This document shows positions 56,453-64,000 of a stretch of 64,000 bases of DNA, in pieces. Position 1 is the stretch's first letter. Each line of letters begins with the position of its first letter. Below the pieces are notes generated by a model. That model made no database searches. It was given only the letters and a program-made list of their open reading frames with translations, and was not told where the DNA came from. The DNA is taken from positions 1,674,001 through 1,738,000 of the forward strand of contig NC_020453.1 in the NCBI RefSeq assembly GCF_000344805.1, read 5' to 3'. A program made the translations under genes and the position numbers. This DNA is from Bradyrhizobium oligotrophicum S58 (GTDB lineage Bacteria; Pseudomonadota; Alphaproteobacteria; Rhizobiales; Xanthobacteraceae).

Positions 56453-56457
56453 GAGAC

Positions 56458-56721
56458 ATGAACGCGCTCAAGATATCCGCGGTCGCCCGCGAAGGCGTCG
56501 CCGCGATCACCGGTCATCAACCGGAGCTGGTCTCGCGCTGCGAGCCGAGCGATCGAGGCTGGCAGGTCCAGGTCGAGCTCGTCGACACCAAGGCGCGCAT
56601 CACCGAGAACGACGTGATGGCGACCTATCAGCTCAATTACGACGCGCGCGGCAGACTGCTCAGCTACGAACGGACGCGGCGTTACCCGCGGGGCAAGAAC
56701 GGGGGGACGTTCGCGGCCTGA
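56458..56721 (+). CDS. gvpO: Gas vesicle protein GvpO
   Basis: This 87-residue protein shows the GvpO pattern: a GWQVQVELVDTKARITENDVMATYQLNYDARGRLLSYERTRRYPRG-type core ending in an RRYxRG motif. GvpO is a small cytoplasmic accessory factor needed for vesicle formation and has been linked to GvpN. The ATG at 56458 was chosen because AAGGA (56444-56448) is well spaced for it; ATG 56449 overlaps the previous stop. Confidence 0.85.
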   Translation: MNALKISAVAREGVAAITGHQPELVSRCEPSDRGWQVQVELVDTKARITENDVMATYQLNYDARGRLLSYERTRRYPRGKNGGTFAA

Positions 56722-56739
56722 GCGCGAGCGGAGCACGCC

Positions 56740-57099
56740 ATGACCTTTACGGTTCACCAACCGACTGGGGGCGACCGCCTCGCCGACATTCTCGAGCGGG
56801 TGCTCGACAAGGGAATCGTCGTCGCCGGCGACGTCACGATTTCACTCGTCGGAATCGAGCTCCTCAACATCAAGATCCGGCTCATCGTCGCGACCGTCGA
56901 TCGCGCGCTGGAGCTCGGCATCAACTGGTGGGAGGCCGATCCGAGGCTCACGACCCGCGCGTCCGAGCTTTCGGTGGAGAACGAGGAATTGAAGAAGCGT
57001 CTGGCGCTGCTGGAGGCAGACGCCGGACGCAACCAACGGCCACGCAAGCGTCGCGTACGAAGCATCGCAGCCACATCTGGAGCTTCACATGAACGATGA
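56740..57099 (+). CDS. gvpJ: Gas vesicle structural protein, GvpJ-type (GvpA superfamily)
   Basis: This 119-residue protein has the GvpA superfamily core at residues 12-70: LADILERVLDKGIVVAGDV, SLVGIELLNIKIRLIVATVD and INWWEADP. The GDVTIS and INWWE elements group it with GvpJ-type minor structural proteins rather than with canonical GvpA, which has a DAWxRVSLVGIE core and an ASVDTYLKYAE end. A Lys/Arg-rich C-terminal tail of about 40 residues is extra. As the longest GvpA-like protein here, it could be a minor shell or tip component or, less likely, the main rib protein. Confidence 0.85.
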   Translation: MTFTVHQPTGGDRLADILERVLDKGIVVAGDVTISLVGIELLNIKIRLIVATVDRALELGINWWEADPRLTTRASELSVENEELKKRLALLEADAGRNQRPRKRRVRSIAATSGASHER

Positions 57100-57616
57100 A
57101 GAGCAGGACAGACCTGGGCCGACCGGCCTCAACGCCTTGAACGAGATGGGCCGTCGCCTGCTCGACGTCCTCGGTTCGGTCGAACGGCGGTTCACGCACG
57201 ACCAGACCTCCCGGTCAGGAGACGTCACGATCAGGACGCCGCGCGGTCGCGTCGCCGGCAGCGTCGGCTTCACCATCCGGCACGGCCTCGCCTCGGAGCC
57301 GTCCGACGAGCCGCTCCCGGTCCGACGTGATCCGCCGGTGCCGCAGCCGAAGATCGACGTTCCGGAAGGGCAGTTGATCGACGTGTTCGACGAGCCCGCC
57401 GAGATCCTCGTCACGCTCGCGCCCTGCGTCGCGAGTGCGCACGAGCTCGTCGTCCGCATCGAGGGCGCCGAGCTGCACATTGAGACCACCGGCGGACGGC
57501 GGTTTCGCAAGCGCATACGCCTGCCGCTCGATCTCGGCGAAGCCGTTCCCGTAATTAGTCTCTCGAACGGCATTCTCGGCATCCGCATTCCCAAGCCCGC
57601 CGCCCCGACCGCCTGA
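57089..57616 (+). CDS. gvpH: Gas vesicle protein GvpH-like (Hsp20 fold)
   Basis: This 175-residue protein overlaps gvpJ by 11 bp. The C-terminal 85 residues form a small-heat-shock-like beta sandwich (VPEGQLIDVFDEPAEILVTLAP..., ELVVRIEGAELHIETTGG, then ISLSNGILGIRIPK with an IxI-like end). The N terminus carries a GvpH-type helix (NALNEMGRRLLDVLGSVER). GvpH is a cytoplasmic chaperone-like factor that interacts with structural Gvp proteins. Confidence 0.8.
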   Translation: MNDEEQDRPGPTGLNALNEMGRRLLDVLGSVERRFTHDQTSRSGDVTIRTPRGRVAGSVGFTIRHGLASEPSDEPLPVRRDPPVPQPKIDVPEGQLIDVFDEPAEILVTLAPCVASAHELVVRIEGAELHIETTGGRRFRKRIRLPLDLGEAVPVISLSNGILGIRIPKPAAPTA

Positions 57617-57637
57617 ACCCACGCAAGGAGCCTCCTG

Positions 57638-58414
57638 ATGTCAAATCAACCGATCTACGTGTACGGACTGATCCGCGCCGAGGACCATCAACCTCTCGCC
57701 GTGCGCGCCGTCGGCGATTCCGAGCAGCCGGTAAACATCATCGGCAGCGGCAATGTCGCGGCGCTGGTCAGCACCATCGATCTCCCGGAAATCATGCCGA
57801 CGCGGCGCCATATGCTGGCGCACACCAAGGTGCTGGAGGCCGCCATGGCGAATGGGCCGGTGCTGCCGATGCGCTTCGGGATCATCGTGCCGAACCCGGC
57901 GACGTTGTTGCGCGTGATCGGCTTCCGTCACCAGGAGCTGCGGGCGCGGCTCGACGAGATCGACGGCCGCATCGAGGTGGCGCTCAAGGCGAGCTGGGAC
58001 GAGCAGTTCATGTGGCGCCAGCTGGCGTCCGAGCATCCGGATCTCGCCGTCAGCGGCCGCACGATGATGGGCCGCGGCGAGCAGCAGAGCTACTACGACC
58101 GCATCGAGCTCGGTCGCGCGATTGGCGCGGCGCTCGAAGAACGGCGGACGGCAGCACGCCTGCAATTGCTGCAGACGGTCACGCCGTTTGCGGTTCAGGT
58201 GAAGGAGCTGACGCCGGTCGATGACGCGATGTTCGCCCATCTCGCGCTGCTGGTCGAGAAGGGGGCGGAGCCGTCGTTGTACCAGACCGTCGAGGCGCTC
58301 GAGCGCTCGAACGATTCGGGGCTGAAGTTCAGATATGTGGCGCCGATCCCGCCTTACAATTTCGTCGCCGTGACGCTCGACTGGGAGCAGCACGAGCAGG
58401 CGCCTCGTCGGTGA
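57638..58414 (+). CDS. gvpF: Gas vesicle protein GvpF/GvpL (copy 1, full length)
   Basis: This 258-residue protein starts at 57638 behind AAGGAG. It is the most typical GvpF/L of the three or four here: an N-terminal YVYGLIRAED strand, an RRHMLAHTKVLEAAM...PVLPMRFGII segment that is the family hallmark, a central helical hairpin and a closing PIPPYNFVAVTL. GvpF binds GvpA monomers and may prevent their aggregation before assembly. Confidence 0.92.
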   Translation: MSNQPIYVYGLIRAEDHQPLAVRAVGDSEQPVNIIGSGNVAALVSTIDLPEIMPTRRHMLAHTKVLEAAMANGPVLPMRFGIIVPNPATLLRVIGFRHQELRARLDEIDGRIEVALKASWDEQFMWRQLASEHPDLAVSGRTMMGRGEQQSYYDRIELGRAIGAALEERRTAARLQLLQTVTPFAVQVKELTPVDDAMFAHLALLVEKGAEPSLYQTVEALERSNDSGLKFRYVAPIPPYNFVAVTLDWEQHEQAPRR

Positions 58415-58476
58415 TCGGACGATAGGCCATCCACGGCGGCCGGCGGTGTCCACAACGTTGAATGCAGGAGATCACG

Positions 58477-58725
58477 ATGCTCTTTCAGATCCTCACTTCT
58501 CCCGTCAGCGGGCCGTTCAGGATGGTGTCATGGATCGGCGGCGCGATCCGGGACGCAGTCGATACCAAGATGAATGATCCGGCCGAGATCAAGCGGGCTC
58601 TGGCGGCGCTCGAGCAGCAGCTCGAGGCCGGCAGCCTCTCCGAGCAGGATTACGAACGGATGGAGATGGAGCTGATAGAGCGGCTCCAGAGCTCGCTCCG
58701 GCACGGCAGCGGAAATGGCGGCTGA
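58477..58725 (+). CDS. gvpG: Gas vesicle protein GvpG
   Basis: This 82-residue protein starts at 58477 behind CAGGAG. It has the GvpG pattern: a hydrophobic start (LFQILTSPVSGPFRMVSWIG) and then a helical hairpin (DPAEIKRALAALEQQLEAGSLSEQDYERMEMELIERL). It is an essential accessory protein in many clusters, of unclear mechanism. It overlaps the AAA ATPase gene by 11 bp. Confidence 0.88.
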   Translation: MLFQILTSPVSGPFRMVSWIGGAIRDAVDTKMNDPAEIKRALAALEQQLEAGSLSEQDYERMEMELIERLQSSLRHGSGNGG

Positions 58726-60874
58726 GATGGATGCTCCATCAACCATGCAGCGGACCGTCGCAGAAGCGCGCGCGGGAGATGCCGGACGCGGGATCATCAG
58801 GCTCGATCCCAGTGATCTCGCGCTGCTCGGGCTTTCCATCGGCGACGTCGTCGAGATACGCGGTCGCCATTGCGCCTATGGCCGCGCGCTTCCCACCCAT
58901 CCCGACCAGCGAGGTCTGGGCAGGGTCCTGATCGACGGCACCGGACGCACGAATGCCGGCGCCGGCCTTGGCGATCTCGTGTCGCTGGTTGCCGCCCACA
59001 CCCGTCCGGCCGATGAGGTCACGATTGCGTTCGACGGCTTCCGGCCGCCCCGTCCCGGCCTGTTCGCCCGTCGGGTGTCGGACGCCTTCCGCGACATGAC
59101 CGTCGCGGCCGGCCATGTCGTCCGGCTGCGCCTGATCGGAGGTCGCGATCTCTCCGGCCGGATCTGCGCCACCAGCCCGGAGGGCGCGGTCGTCATCAGT
59201 CGCGACACGCGCATCACGTTTGCGGCGGCTTCCGGCGAGGCCCCGCCGCGCACCATCTGCTATGAAGACCTCGGCGGGCTGTCGCGCGAGCTTGCGCGCG
59301 TGCGCGAGATGATCGAGCTGCCGATCCGCCGGCCGGATCTGTTCGCCCGGCTGGGCATCGAGGCGCCCAAGGGGGTGCTGCTGTCCGGGCCGCCTGGCAC
59401 CGGCAAGACGCTGCTGGCGCGCGCGGTCGCCCAGGAATGCGAAGCTGCCTTCTTCCAGATCGATGGTCCCGAAATCGTCTCCAAGCACTATGGGGACTCC
59501 GAAGCGAAGTTGCGCAGCATCTTCCAGAAGGCGCAGGCGAGGGCGCCGGCGATCATCTTCATCGACGAGATCGATGCCATCGCGCCCCAGCGCGCCCGGC
59601 TTGGTGGCGACCGCCAGCTCGAAGGGCGGCTGGTGGCCCAATTGCTCACCTTGCTCGACGGCGTTTCCTCCCGCGGCTTGGTGATCGTGATGGCCGCCAC
59701 CAACCTGCCTGACAATCTCGACCCGGCGCTGCGCCGTCCCGGCAGGCTCGACCGCGAGATTGCGATCGGCGTACCGGACCGCGGCGGGCGCCTCGAAATC
59801 CTCGCCATCCATACCCGCGGTGTGCCGCTCGGCCCGGATGTCGATCTCGAGCAGATTGCCGGCGCGACCCACGGCTTCGTCGGCGCCGACCTCGCAGCAC
59901 TGGTGCGCGAGGCCGGAATGGCCGCCCTGCGGCGCGCGGCTGCGTTCGACTCGAGTGCGCTCGACGGCATCTCGCTCGAAGATCTCTGCATCGGGCGTGC
60001 TGATTTCGACACGGCGCTGTCCGAGGTCCGCCCCTCTGCGATCCGGGAAGTGTACACGGATGTGCCGCGGGTGCGCTGGAGCGAAATCGGCGGAATGGCC
60101 GAGATCAAGCAGGAGCTGATCGAAGCGGTGATCTGGCCGATCACGAAATCCTCGCTGTTTGCGGATCTCGGCGTCCGGCCCGCCAAGGGCGTGCTGCTCA
60201 CCGGTCCGCCCGGCACCGGCAAGACGCTGTTGGCGCGCGCACTCGCCAGTGAAGCGCAGGTCAATTTCATCGCGGTGAGAGGCCCCGAACTGCTCGATCG
60301 CTTCGTCGGCGAGAGCGAGCGCGCGGTGCGCGACGTGTTCGTGAAGGCGCGGGCGACCTCGCCGACCATCATCTTTTTCGATGAGATCGACTCGCTCGCG
60401 CCGGTGCGCGGCCTGAGCGGGGCGGTGAGCGATCGCGTGGTGGCACAGCTGCTGACCGAGATCGATGGCATCGAGGAGCTGAAGGGTGTTTTCCTGCTGG
60501 CCGCCACCAACCGGATCGATCAGGTCGATCCGGCGCTGCTCAGGCCCGGGCGCTTCGATCGCGTGTTCGAGGTGCCGTCGCCTGACTGCGCAACGCGGGC
60601 GCAGATCCTGGACGTGCAATCCGCGAGGCTCCCGCTCGGCCCCGATGTCGACCTCGGCGGCATCGCCGCGAGCACCGAAGGCTTCGTTGGCGCCGAGCTC
60701 GCCGCGATCTGTCAGGAAGCCGGGCGCATGGCGTTGCGGCGCGCAGTGGCGCGGAGCAGCGATGCTCCGATCGTGATCGAACAGGCGGATCTTCTGGCCG
60801 CGTCGAACCTGGTCGGATGCGGCCGAAGCATTCGCACATCGCGGCAGGCAACACCAAGGAGGCGGTTCTGGTGA
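58715..60874 (+). CDS. Cdc48/VAT-like type II AAA ATPase of the gvp cluster
   Basis: This 719-residue protein has an N-domain (about 10-180, double-psi-barrel-like start GIIRLDPSDLALLGLSIGDVVEI) and two AAA modules. D1 has GPPGTGKT (225-232) and IIFIDEIDAI (280-289); D2 has GPPGTGKT and IIFFDEIDSL, an arginine-finger region (LRRPGRLDR, LRPGRFDR) and FVGAELAAI. Cdc48/p97 homologues unfold or extract proteins from complexes with ATP. A second start at 58727 is possible. Its place inside gvp, next to a J-domain fusion, suggests disassembly or quality control of vesicle proteins. Similar genes are known in some proteobacterial gvp clusters. Confidence 0.92.
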   Translation: MAAEMDAPSTMQRTVAEARAGDAGRGIIRLDPSDLALLGLSIGDVVEIRGRHCAYGRALPTHPDQRGLGRVLIDGTGRTNAGAGLGDLVSLVAAHTRPADEVTIAFDGFRPPRPGLFARRVSDAFRDMTVAAGHVVRLRLIGGRDLSGRICATSPEGAVVISRDTRITFAAASGEAPPRTICYEDLGGLSRELARVREMIELPIRRPDLFARLGIEAPKGVLLSGPPGTGKTLLARAVAQECEAAFFQIDGPEIVSKHYGDSEAKLRSIFQKAQARAPAIIFIDEIDAIAPQRARLGGDRQLEGRLVAQLLTLLDGVSSRGLVIVMAATNLPDNLDPALRRPGRLDREIAIGVPDRGGRLEILAIHTRGVPLGPDVDLEQIAGATHGFVGADLAALVREAGMAALRRAAAFDSSALDGISLEDLCIGRADFDTALSEVRPSAIREVYTDVPRVRWSEIGGMAEIKQELIEAVIWPITKSSLFADLGVRPAKGVLLTGPPGTGKTLLARALASEAQVNFIAVRGPELLDRFVGESERAVRDVFVKARATSPTIIFFDEIDSLAPVRGLSGAVSDRVVAQLLTEIDGIEELKGVFLLAATNRIDQVDPALLRPGRFDRVFEVPSPDCATRAQILDVQSARLPLGPDVDLGGIAASTEGFVGAELAAICQEAGRMALRRAVARSSDAPIVIEQADLLAASNLVGCGRSIRTSRQATPRRRFW

Positions 60875-61875
60875 CGATGAATCTCGTCGGTATCACCACG
60901 CCGGATGTTGCCGGCGCCATCGCGGCGGCGGGAGGCCGGCTGGCCGATGTCGAGACGCGCGCGGTAGAGGCGGGCGGCCTCGTCGCACTGCTGGCCTTGT
61001 CCAAAGCACCGTTCTGGCACGTCCTGCGGCGGTCCCGGACCGCGCTCAGGTCGATGCTGACGGCTCAGCGCATCCTGGAAGCCGCTGCCGTCTACGGGCC
61101 GCTGCTGCCCGCACGTCCGGGCACGCTCATCAGGAATGATGCAGAAGCCTGCATGCTGCTGCGCAGCCAGTGCCGACATCTCGCGGAGGGCCTTCGCCTC
61201 CACGGCACTTCCCGGCAATATCAGATCACCATCAGCTGGGATCCTGTCGCCGCGCTGGCGGCGCGCCGTGATCATCAGGATCTCGTCGAAGCCGCCGCTG
61301 CGAGCGCCGACGGCGCGGCCGACAAGGCGGCATCGATGATCCAGCGGTTCATGTCGGATCAACAAGCCAGGTTCGAGGCCGAGGCCATGCGCGCGCTTGC
61401 CGCGGTCGCCGAGGACGTGATCACCCTGCCGGTGAATCAGCCGGACATGCTGATGAATGCCGTCGTGCTGCTCGCGCCCGGCGCAGAGCCGGAGCTCGAG
61501 CGTGTCCTGGAAGCGCTCGACCGCGGCCTGCGGGGGAAGAACCTCATCCGGCTGATCGGCCCGCTTCCTCCCGTCTCGTTTGCGGCGGTGTCGATCGAAC
61601 GTCCGGGACGTCAGCGTATTGCCGCGGCCCGCCGCCTGCTCGGGATCGGCGAGGCGACCAGGACATGCGATCTGCGCCGGGCCTATCTCGATAAGGCTCA
61701 CGCGCATCACCCGGACACGGGCGGGCATGCCGCCGACGCGTCGATCGTCGGAGCCGCGGCCGAGGCGTTTAGGCTGCTCGCACGCGTCGCGGAGGCGCGC
61801 GCGTCGGCCGGACAAGACGATGTGATTCTGGTGGACATTCGTCGGCAGGACCAGCAGCGGAGCTTATCGACATGA
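60871..61875 (+). CDS. GvpF/L-like protein fused to a C-terminal J domain
   Basis: GTG 60871 overlaps the preceding stop (GTGA) and has AAGGAGG at 60856-60862. The product has 334 residues. Residues 1-245 follow the GvpF/L plan: a short first domain, PLLPARPGTLI, a long helical middle and LIGPLPPVSFAAVSIE at the end. Residues about 250-315 are a DnaJ-type J domain: ARRLLGIGEATRTCDLRRAYLDKA, then HHPDTGG with the invariant His-Pro-Asp that stimulates DnaK, then a third helix. The fusion would bring DnaK to GvpF/L clients. No dnaK lies nearby, so a housekeeping DnaK would be used. Confidence 0.88.
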   Translation: MTMNLVGITTPDVAGAIAAAGGRLADVETRAVEAGGLVALLALSKAPFWHVLRRSRTALRSMLTAQRILEAAAVYGPLLPARPGTLIRNDAEACMLLRSQCRHLAEGLRLHGTSRQYQITISWDPVAALAARRDHQDLVEAAAASADGAADKAASMIQRFMSDQQARFEAEAMRALAAVAEDVITLPVNQPDMLMNAVVLLAPGAEPELERVLEALDRGLRGKNLIRLIGPLPPVSFAAVSIERPGRQRIAAARRLLGIGEATRTCDLRRAYLDKAHAHHPDTGGHAADASIVGAAAEAFRLLARVAEARASAGQDDVILVDIRRQDQQRSLST

Positions 61876-62633
61876 GCAAGGCAAACCTCGGCATCGGCCT
61901 CGTGCATGGCGTCGTCACGGCGCAATCGGCCGCGCTGCTTCCGCAGATCGTCGATGCCTTCGATGCGACCGAGATCATCGTCGTGAACACGGAGCAGCAA
62001 GCGCTGCTGATCTCAGATATTCCGCAATATCTGCGCGGTCACGTCGAGGCGGATACGCTGTTCTCTGACCCCGCGCGCATCTCGACCCTGGCCATGAAGC
62101 ATCACCGCATATTGCAGGCTGCCGCAGTGGTCACGGATGTCGTTCCAGTCCGACTTGGAACGCTGGTCAGAGGGCCGAGCGGGGCGCGTGATCTCCTGAA
62201 CCGCGAAGCCGTGCGCTTCGCCGGTCATCTCGTCACGATCCACAATGCGCTCGAGTTCTCCGTGCGCATTCTCCCGACCGAGCAGCCTTCGCGTCGGGTT
62301 GCCCGTCCCGTTCCCAGTAGCGGCAGGGACTATCTGCGCATCCGGAGAGATGAACGATGCGGTCAGCGGCCGGCCGTCGTCGACATCACGCTGCAAGAAC
62401 TTGCATCGCGGGCGGTGGCGATCCGTGAGCGGCAATCGGCATCGCGTTCGGGCGGCAGGACACCGGCGCTGGCCGAAGCCGCTTTCCTGGTCGATCGCCA
62501 TGCGCTTGCGGCGTTCGACGACTGTGCCGGACGGATCGAACGGCAGATCGCCGAGAATGGCCTCGCGCTCGATATATTCGGACCTTGGCCGGCCTACAGT
62601 TTCGTGGATGGCGCGCGGGAGAACCTGGGATGA
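61872..62633 (+). CDS. GvpF/L-family protein (copy 2)
   Basis: This 253-residue protein has an ATGA overlap with the previous gene. It has the GvpF/L layout: an N-terminal sandwich (VNTEQQALLISDI), then HHRILQAAAVVTDVVPVRLGTLV as the hallmark helix-strand, a shortened helical middle and a closing LDIFGPWPAYSFVD. It is more divergent than copy 1. Several GvpF/L paralogues per cluster are usual in bacteria, and each may serve a different client. Confidence 0.87.
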   Translation: MSKANLGIGLVHGVVTAQSAALLPQIVDAFDATEIIVVNTEQQALLISDIPQYLRGHVEADTLFSDPARISTLAMKHHRILQAAAVVTDVVPVRLGTLVRGPSGARDLLNREAVRFAGHLVTIHNALEFSVRILPTEQPSRRVARPVPSSGRDYLRIRRDERCGQRPAVVDITLQELASRAVAIRERQSASRSGGRTPALAEAAFLVDRHALAAFDDCAGRIERQIAENGLALDIFGPWPAYSFVDGARENLG

Positions 62634-62875
62634 CGTACCGCGCCGATCTCGACTATCTCGAACCCGCGGCGTCGAGCGAGGGCTCCCTGCTCGAGTTGCT
62701 CGATCACCTGCTCGACCGCGGTGTTTTGCTGTGGGGCGAATTGCGAATCTCCGTCGCCGATGTCGAACTCATCGAGGTCGGCCTCAAGCTGATGCTGGCT
62801 TCGGCGCGGACCGCGGACCGCTGGCGGCAGACGACGACCCAGCGCGCCTCGATCGCCCCGGGAGATTGTCCATGA
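62630..62875 (+). CDS. Small GvpA-superfamily protein (GvpJ/M/S-like)
   Basis: This 81-residue protein overlaps the previous stop by ATGA. The core LLELLDHLLDRGVLLWGELRISVADVELIEVGLKLMLAS is the GvpA/J/M/S fold (helix, strand-turn-strand, helix) but with LWGELRIS in place of the GvpA core. It has a short polar tail. It is probably a minor structural or nucleating component, not the main rib protein. Confidence 0.82.
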   Translation: MTYRADLDYLEPAASSEGSLLELLDHLLDRGVLLWGELRISVADVELIEVGLKLMLASARTADRWRQTTTQRASIAPGDCP

Positions 62876-63516
62876 GCAGTCCGCGTCTGATAGGCCTCCT
62901 CGCGGCCGATGACGTCCCGGCCGATCTCGCCGATCAAATCATGTCTTGCGGGCCGGTTGCCGCAGCAATCCGCTTTGCACCGGCTGCTGCCTCGAGCAGC
63001 GAGAGCCTCGACCATCACGCAGCCGTCGTCGCCTGGTGCCGCCGCGCGGCGTTCCTGCCATCGCGGGCCGGCATCCCGATCTCGCCGGAGCTCCTGCAAT
63101 CCATCGCGCGATCCGCTTGGTATCACCGTTCGACCATCGAACACATCGAGGGGCGCGTCGAGATCTCGGTCGAGCTCGAGCGCCGTGACGGCGTGCGGGA
63201 TGGTGGGATTGACGGCGGCGGCCGGGCCTATCTCCGCGCGACGGCGCACGATCTCCGGGCATGCGAGGTCGGCGTCGCGACGGCGGCGAACCTGCTGGCG
63301 ATGTACAGCGAGCGGGCCGACGCCGACCTGATCGCGCGCACCGCGCCGCTTCCGGCCATCAGGCTGCGCGCGTCGGTGCTGGTCAGGAGAGCGGTCGCGC
63401 CGCGGCTGGCACGACAATTCGACAGCATGCTGAGCGCGATCAGCGACCGCCTGGTGTGCCGGGTGACCGGCCCCTGGCCGCCTTACAGCTTTTCGACGAT
63501 CCGGGAGCCCTCATGA
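62872..63516 (+). CDS. GvpF/L-family protein (copy 3)
   Basis: This 214-residue protein has an ATGA overlap with the previous gene. It is the shortest of the set: AVVAWCRRAAFLPSRAGI stands at the hallmark position, SAWYHRSTIEHIEGRVEISVEL follows, and the end reads GPWPPYSFSTI. The first beta domain is reduced. Assignment rests on the shared C-terminal GPWPxYSF with copy 2 and on position. Confidence 0.82.
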   Translation: MSSPRLIGLLAADDVPADLADQIMSCGPVAAAIRFAPAAASSSESLDHHAAVVAWCRRAAFLPSRAGIPISPELLQSIARSAWYHRSTIEHIEGRVEISVELERRDGVRDGGIDGGGRAYLRATAHDLRACEVGVATAANLLAMYSERADADLIARTAPLPAIRLRASVLVRRAVAPRLARQFDSMLSAISDRLVCRVTGPWPPYSFSTIREPS

Positions 63517-63872
63517 GCGCGAGCAGCCACAGCGAGGCGCCCGGCCTTCGTCTGCAACTCGGCGACCTCGATACCGCGCTGGCTGCGGTCTTTACCGATG
63601 CGGCTCCGAACGGATCGATCAACCTCGACCCCGACAAGATCGAGCATGACCTCGCGCGCCTCGTGCTCACCTTGATCGAATTCCTGCGACGGCTGCTCGA
63701 GCTGCAGGCGATCCGGCGCATGGAGGCGAATGAGCTTTCGGAGGATGAGGAGGAGCGCGTCGGTCTCGCGCTGATGCGGGCCGCCGCCCAGGTGAGCAGA
63801 CTCGCGCGCGAGCTGGGGGTGGATCCGCGCGAGCTGAACCTGCAGCTCGGACCGCTCGGACGGCTGCTGTGA
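63513..63872 (+). CDS. gvpK: Gas vesicle protein GvpK
   Basis: This 119-residue protein has an ATGA overlap with the previous gene. The GvpK signature is plain: INLDPDKIEHDLARLVLTLIEFLRRLLELQAIRRME, then ERVGLALM and a terminal NLQLGPLGRLL. GvpK is a helical accessory protein near the end of many bacterial gvp operons. The stop at 63872 ends the coupled run; the remaining 128 bp hold no gene. Confidence 0.92.
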   Translation: MSASSHSEAPGLRLQLGDLDTALAAVFTDAAPNGSINLDPDKIEHDLARLVLTLIEFLRRLLELQAIRRMEANELSEDEEERVGLALMRAAAQVSRLARELGVDPRELNLQLGPLGRLL

Positions 63873-64000
63873 GTTGATTCAGACCCGTGTGACCGCTCCC
63901 CCTATCATATTGCACAGAGCGGAAGAGGCGGGGATGTGAGCGTCGGCTTGGAAGTTGCGCTGCACGGGAGCTGAAGCCTGCGCAACAGGCTCAGGCTGCC

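Noticed and set aside
58739..60619. 626-codon minus-strand frame opposite the AAA ATPase
   Set aside because: Shadow of the Cdc48-like gene; no motif of its own.

Overview
The window looks like chromosome from a photosynthetic or free-living Bradyrhizobium-type alphaproteobacterium. The reasons are high GC, long antisense shadow ORFs, a dispersed intergenic repeat of the kind common in that genus, a propane-monooxygenase (mim/prm) operon and a gas-vesicle cluster. The assignment is an inference from gene content; no 16S or other marker gene is present. I saw no tRNA, rRNA, CRISPR array or complete insertion sequence.

Layout. 1-4.7 kb: a dispersed repeat, then small stress-type genes (zinc-ribbon protein, HPF/RaiA-like ribosome factor, cupin, CRP/FNR regulator, PAS/HWE histidine kinase), then a 3' relic of a cytochrome P450 gene. 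4.7-19.4 kb: an SseB-domain gene and a complete mim operon. A sigma-54-dependent activator is divergent from an alcohol dehydrogenase, which is followed by two small genes, mimA (hydroxylase large subunit), mimB (reductase), mimC (hydroxylase small subunit), mimD (coupling protein), an amidohydrolase, a DUF59/MIP18 protein and a dedicated GroEL; a second, paralogous sigma-54 activator converges on groEL. A -24/-12 promoter and an upstream 23-bp palindrome lie exactly where such an activator would work. Together these genes would oxidise propane (or acetone, phenol and similar) to an alcohol and onward, with chaperone and metal-cluster helpers.

19.4-43 kb: accessory surface region. Two small secreted cysteine-containing proteins, a CadC-like membrane regulator with TPRs, and divergently a giant 6005-residue modular protein (FecR-like head, cadherin/VCBS arrays, five beta-helix modules with very Gly-rich loops, an Ig-like array, RTX-like C terminus), followed by a sulfotransferase gene. 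Two pairs of 10-bp direct repeats between regulator and adhesin are good operator candidates. 43.4 kb: second copy of the dispersed repeat.

44-49.4 kb: a compact polysaccharide operon: an NfrB-like glycosyltransferase, WecB UDP-GlcNAc 2-epimerase, an HlyD-type membrane-fusion protein and a phasin-like protein, suggesting synthesis and export of a ManNAc-containing glycan. 49.5-54.8 kb: an intact cytochrome P450 (paralogue of the relic at 4.6 kb), a ParB-domain protein, a periplasmic catalase-related heme protein, a periplasmic histidine-phosphatase-fold protein and two small hypotheticals.

55-63.9 kb: a tightly coupled gas-vesicle operon, gvpN-orf-gvpO-gvpJ-gvpH-gvpF/L-gvpG-cdc48-like AAA ATPase-(gvpF/L fused to a J domain)-gvpF/L-small GvpA-family gene-gvpF/L-gvpK. 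The Cdc48-type unfoldase and the J-domain fusion suggest a built-in chaperone system for vesicle assembly or remodelling. No canonical GvpA is visible in the window.
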